DNA of 64,000 nucleotides, from positions 1-64,000 of the forward strand of contig CAIVEW010000095.1 in NCBI GenBank assembly GCA_903905065.1. The letters are read 5' to 3'. Position 1 is the stretch's first letter. Each line of letters begins with the position of its first letter. The notes beneath the pieces are model-generated. The model saw only the letters and a list, made by a program, of their open reading frames with translations, had not been told where the DNA came from and did no database searches. Below, piece by piece: positions 60,962-64,000 of the stretch. The stretch is from an uncultured Bacteroidota bacterium. GTDB taxonomy: Bacteria; Bacteroidota; Bacteroidia; Chitinophagales; Chitinophagaceae. Both the position numbers and the translations under genes were made by a program.

Positions 60962-62086
60962 ATGCAACACAATAAACCACTTTTCCTCTGCATTCTGTCA
61001 TGCCTATTTGCATGTACATGGGCACAGCTTAACGCACAGGTATACCCCACTGATTATAAGTCGGCATTAAAACTGCTGAAATTAAAGGAATATGCTGTAT
61101 CGGTGGCAAAAAGCGACAGTATCTACTTCTTGTCCACTATACCGGATAAGAAAAAGAAAACCATTGTTTTTTGCCAGGGCTCAGGGCCGCAGCCACTTGT
61201 TATTAATCTTAAAGAAGGGTTATGCGGCGTGTTTCCATTTCGCGTAGACAGCGCGGCGCGGAATGAATTTAATATTGTTATCGTTTCAAAACCCGGCCTG
61301 AAAAGATACGCCACGGATGATGACCTGGCTGCAGATCTGGCAAGGCAGGCACAGTATTTACAACTTGACTCTATGAACCGGCCACCAAAAAAATATACGG
61401 ATAATAATAAGCTGTACAAACTGGGTGGCGATTGCATTCAAGTGATAAAATTTCTCAGACAACAGCCTTGGGTGGACAATGACAATATCTACATCTACGG
61501 CCATTCGCAGGGGGCGGTGGTCGCCGCCTATGTTGCCGCTACGGACCCGCAAGACATAAAAAAGGTTATCTACTCACAGGGTAACGCCTACGGAGTATAT
61601 GCAGGATATCTCAGCTCTATTATATACAACCAAGAGTCGACACCAGATGTGAACAAAAAACTAGACTCAATTTACAGCATCCACTCATCCCTGATAGACG
61701 GCAAGCCGGACAAGGAAATGGCCGAGCTTTACCAATGGAAGGAAGCTGACCTTGTCGACAAAAAGAACAATGACTTTTACGACCTGTACTACGGTGGATG
61801 GCGTAGCCTGGAAGAGCCCACCGCAATTGACTATCTGCTAAAGATAAATTGCCCCGTACTACTGGTGCAAGGCCTCAACAGTCCTGCCGATATGGATAAC
61901 AAAAACATACCGCTCGATTTTGCCAGGCATCACAAAAAGAATCTCACCACCTTATTTTACCCCGGTTACGACCACAACTTTTTCAAGTGTGCAACCGATG
62001 AACACGGCAACCCAAAAGCACCGGAGTTCCATTGGGACGATGTTTTTAGTGATGTGAAGGCCTGGATCAAAAAATCAAACCTCTGA
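60962..62086 (+). CDS. secreted alpha/beta hydrolase
   Basis: A 374-residue protein with a signal peptide ending LNAQ. IVFCQGSGPQPLVI is the oxyanion region, YIYGHSQGAVVAAY is the nucleophile elbow with Ser, CPVLLVQGLNSPADMD likely carries the acid residue, and YPGYDHNFFK holds the catalytic His. The substrate is unknown. The start is the ATG at 60962, since the 34 codons upstream lack signal character. It ends 5 nt before the convergent ftcD gene. Confidence 0.82.
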   Translation: MQHNKPLFLCILSCLFACTWAQLNAQVYPTDYKSALKLLKLKEYAVSVAKSDSIYFLSTIPDKKKKTIVFCQGSGPQPLVINLKEGLCGVFPFRVDSAARNEFNIVIVSKPGLKRYATDDDLAADLARQAQYLQLDSMNRPPKKYTDNNKLYKLGGDCIQVIKFLRQQPWVDNDNIYIYGHSQGAVVAAYVAATDPQDIKKVIYSQGNAYGVYAGYLSSIIYNQESTPDVNKKLDSIYSIHSSLIDGKPDKEMAELYQWKEADLVDKKNNDFYDLYYGGWRSLEEPTAIDYLLKINCPVLLVQGLNSPADMDNKNIPLDFARHHKKNLTTLFYPGYDHNFFKCATDEHGNPKAPEFHWDDVFSDVKAWIKKSNL

Positions 62087-62091
62087 GCGGG

Positions 62092-63777
62092 CTACTTCAT
62101 AGACCCCAGCACAATATTCCACACTTCCTGTTCCTTTGCATCTGCTGCGGCATTGATTTCTTCGGCTTGTGCAATGAGCGGTTTTACTTCGGGATGCTCT
62201 TTCAGGTCTTGGGCGTTTATTTTCACGTTGAGATAACAGCCCTTTACTGCGGCGCGGGCACACAACGCACCAACACCTGCGTCGCTCACACTGTTTGGAT
62301 TGCCTTTAGCAGCCATTTCTCTTGTCAGCTCAAAACATTCAAAAGCAAGCTGCATTGTGCGGAAGGGCACTTTTATGGCATAAATCGTGGCTGCCTGTAT
62401 CGCCGCCTTACGGGTTGCTTTTTCCGCCTCATCGCTCTTTGGCAATCCGAATGCCTCCATGATACCATTGAATGCTCGCGTGTCCTCATCTACCAGGAAC
62501 AACAGCTCTTTTATCAACGCCTGGCCTTTATCTGCTTGGTTGGAGAACTCTTCCCAGCGATCGTCCCAGCCGGCCTTATGCGACGACAAGTTCGCAACCA
62601 TAGTGCCCAACGAAGCACTCAGAACAGCACAGTATGCAGCGATAGACCCGCCACCTGGAGCCGGCGATTCACTTGCGGTCTCCTGAGCAAAACCGGTGAC
62701 GGTCATGTCCACCAGTTTCTTTTTGGTGGTATCCTGCATACAGTATTCTATTATCTTCTTTTGCGGGTCGAAGGGAGACAATTCGTCAAGGCCCATTGAC
62801 ATTACGGCTATTCTTATCAGTTCCGAGTCACTTACGCCGGTGCTGCGCTGCTGCTTGCGAAGGAAATACCTCCCAGCCTCCAGCATTGCCTGAAGCGGCA
62901 CCAGGCCTACAAGTTCGCTGCCAGTGGCTCTCATGCCTCTGGCCGCGGCGCGTTCAGCGGCAGTATCAAATACTACGTGCAGCGGCGTGGTGTGCATATT
63001 GGTGAGGTTGATAGATATTTGGGCAACGCCGTATTCTTCTATAAACCAGCCGATGGCTTTCACATTTTTCAGCAAGCCCGATTCCCAGATCGCTTCACCA
63101 CTTGCGTCCTTTACGATCTTACCGTTTGCATCTTTTTTCTGGCGGCCTTTTTCGCGTATGTCAAAAGCCACCGCGTTGGCGCGACGGGTAGAGGTAGTAT
63201 TGAGGTTCACATTATAGGCGATAAGGAAGTCGCGCACGCCTATTACCGTAGCCCCGCTGCGTTCATTGAATGTGTGTCCGTAATCCGGCTTCCACTCTGG
63301 CTTTAATATTTTCGCTGCAAATCCTTCGTACTCACCGCTGCGAATATCTGCCAGGTTTTTCCGGTACGGTTCAGATGCTGCGTATTCGTAGAGATATGTG
63401 GGGATGTTCAGTTCCTCACCAACTCTTTTCGCTAGTTTTTTTGCAAACGCTACAGTCTCCTCAGCGGTGATCCCTGATATAGGTATAAGCGGGCAAACGT
63501 CGGTAGCGCCCATGCGTGGATGCTCACCGGTATGGGTACGCATATCTATATGGTGCGCGGCCATTTTTATGGCCTGGAAAGCAGCCTCGATAACATCATG
63601 AGGATTACCTACAAAAGTCACTACAGTACGATTGGTAGCCTTGCCCGGGTCAACATCAAGTAATCTCACTCCTTCTATCTTTTCTATCTCATCTGTGATG
63701 TGCTTGATGGTGGCCATATTGCGCCCTTCGCTGAAGTTAGGCACGCATTCTATGATAGCATTCGTAAAATCTTTCAT
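62092..63777 (-). CDS. ftcD: bifunctional glutamate formimidoyltransferase / formimidoyl-THF cyclodeaminase
   Basis: A 561-residue two-domain enzyme. The N-terminal formiminotransferase (IECVPNFSEGRNMATI, DVDPGKATNRTVVTFVG, THTGEHPRMGATDVCPL) transfers the formimino group of formiminoglutamate to tetrahydrofolate. The C-terminal cyclodeaminase (ESPAPGGGSIAAYCAVLSAS) makes methenyl-THF. It completes histidine breakdown with hutU, 20 kb away. The ATG at 63777 fits the family start; an upstream GTG at 63825 would precede the -7 element. It is monocistronic. Confidence 0.95.
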   Translation of the reverse strand: MKDFTNAIIECVPNFSEGRNMATIKHITDEIEKIEGVRLLDVDPGKATNRTVVTFVGNPHDVIEAAFQAIKMAAHHIDMRTHTGEHPRMGATDVCPLIPISGITAEETVAFAKKLAKRVGEELNIPTYLYEYAASEPYRKNLADIRSGEYEGFAAKILKPEWKPDYGHTFNERSGATVIGVRDFLIAYNVNLNTTSTRRANAVAFDIREKGRQKKDANGKIVKDASGEAIWESGLLKNVKAIGWFIEEYGVAQISINLTNMHTTPLHVVFDTAAERAAARGMRATGSELVGLVPLQAMLEAGRYFLRKQQRSTGVSDSELIRIAVMSMGLDELSPFDPQKKIIEYCMQDTTKKKLVDMTVTGFAQETASESPAPGGGSIAAYCAVLSASLGTMVANLSSHKAGWDDRWEEFSNQADKGQALIKELLFLVDEDTRAFNGIMEAFGLPKSDEAEKATRKAAIQAATIYAIKVPFRTMQLAFECFELTREMAAKGNPNSVSDAGVGALCARAAVKGCYLNVKINAQDLKEHPEVKPLIAQAEEINAAADAKEQEVWNIVLGSMK

Positions 63778-63795
63778 TTCGTTGTTTTGAGGCTG

Positions 63796-63803
63796 CAAAA
63801 ATA
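63796..63803 (-). promoter_or_regulatory. -7 promoter element of ftcD
   Basis: TATTTTTG on the minus strand matches TAnnTTTG, 18 nt upstream of the ATG, giving a leader of about 11 nt. Confidence 0.45.
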
Positions 63804-63895
63804 AACTAAGTGAATTGGTTTTCACTGCATCGCTGCCTAGATTTTAATGTTCTAAAACTTATAAAAATGAGGAATATAGTCTCCAGATACTGGAT

Positions 63896-64000
63896 CTATC
63901 TCGCAACTTTTTTAGTGTCCTGCTGAGGATTCCAGAAATTCAAAAGGATAATTTCTTTTTTCAACGGCTTGTATTGGTAAATAAGTATGACTTTTTTATG
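63896..64000 (-). CDS. C-terminal part of a ParE/RelE-type toxin, 5' end beyond window
   Basis: An open frame of 34 codons runs from the right edge to a TAG at 63896. It reads KKVILIYQYKPLKKEIILLN followed by FWNPQQDTKKVAR. The pattern IxLLxFWNxxxDxKK is the final strand of ParE/RelE toxins and matches the toxin at 43578 ([16 protein letters not shown]). The bulk of the gene lies outside the window. An antitoxin gene would be expected further right. Confidence 0.55.
   Translation of the reverse strand, partial: HKKVILIYQYKPLKKEIILLNFWNPQQDTKKVAR

Noticed and set aside
1-64000. tRNA, rRNA, CRISPR array, prophage or IS element
   Set aside because: No cloverleaf, rRNA core, spaced direct repeats, phage genes or transposase seen on either strand.

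Overview
The window reads as chromosomal DNA of a Bacteroidota bacterium, most likely Chitinophagales/Chitinophagaceae. The evidence is C-terminal sorting domains of the type IX secretion system (T9SS, types A and B), GldN-like proteins, TAnnTTTG-type -7 promoter elements just upstream of many starts, Bacteroidota-specific families (DUF420, 'head GIN', BT_3928-like DoxX, membrane metalloprotease) and a PurF variant of about 616 residues. There is no rRNA, tRNA, phage, IS transposase or CRISPR that I can see. The window is a mosaic of housekeeping genes and small accessory cassettes.

Layout. 1-4.4 kb: two large secreted adhesin-like proteins, the first running off the left edge. 4.7-11.8 kb: flavin oxidoreductase, M16 peptidase, RelE-type toxin-antitoxin (TA) pair, fructose-1,6-bisphosphatase, a lipoprotein, an archaemetzincin-like metalloprotease, a GNAT and a VOC protein. 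11.9-16.8 kb: a likely metal (copper) handling region with HMA protein, MbnP-like protein, an atypical cytochrome-like lipoprotein, a Met-rich outer-membrane protein and a Cys-rich small protein, plus a divergent outer-membrane protein/lipoprotein pair. 16.8-17.5 kb: HEPN/MNT pair. 17.7-22.2 kb: the distal half of a cytochrome oxidase operon (heme O synthase, two subunit III, subunit IV, SCO, DUF420, small CxxC membrane protein). 22.2-31.8 kb: GIN and DUF2147 proteins, PAS histidine kinase, barrel, M14 peptidase, folP, DoxX, GNAT, orphan DppB-like permease. 32.0-35.2 kb: tandem GldN-like proteins, TPR protein, CvfB. 35.3-38.3 kb: sugar transporter, glucokinase, TadA. 38.4-41.3 kb: Rieske, LD-carboxypeptidase, cytochrome b and YedY-like molybdoenzyme. 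41.3-44.1 kb: ispF, hutU, ParE-type TA. 44.4-51.0 kb: T9SS cargo cluster (phosphoesterase, NHL protein, porin-like barrel, phospholipase D). 51.1-55.1 kb: purC, LysE exporter, purF. 55.1-56.5 kb: secreted protein, VapBC. 57.0-60.1 kb: tandem GT-C-like membrane proteins. 60.4-64 kb: small protein, alpha/beta hydrolase, FtcD and the tail of another ParE/RelE-type toxin at the right edge.

The most unusual signal is not a gene. Several families of short intergenic repeats sit flush against gene boundaries with consistent polarity. Hairpin repeats with core CCCCTAAAGGGG provide the stop codon of tadA and hutU and form the two ends of a 148-bp MITE-like block that fills the whole ispF-hutU spacer. 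A related CCTCTCC hairpin encodes the last residues and abuts the stop of cvfB. Micro-tandem A/T-rich motifs begin at the stop codons of the M16 peptidase, fbp, ctaB, sco and lysE genes, while their reverse-complement forms end at or very near the start codons of other genes.
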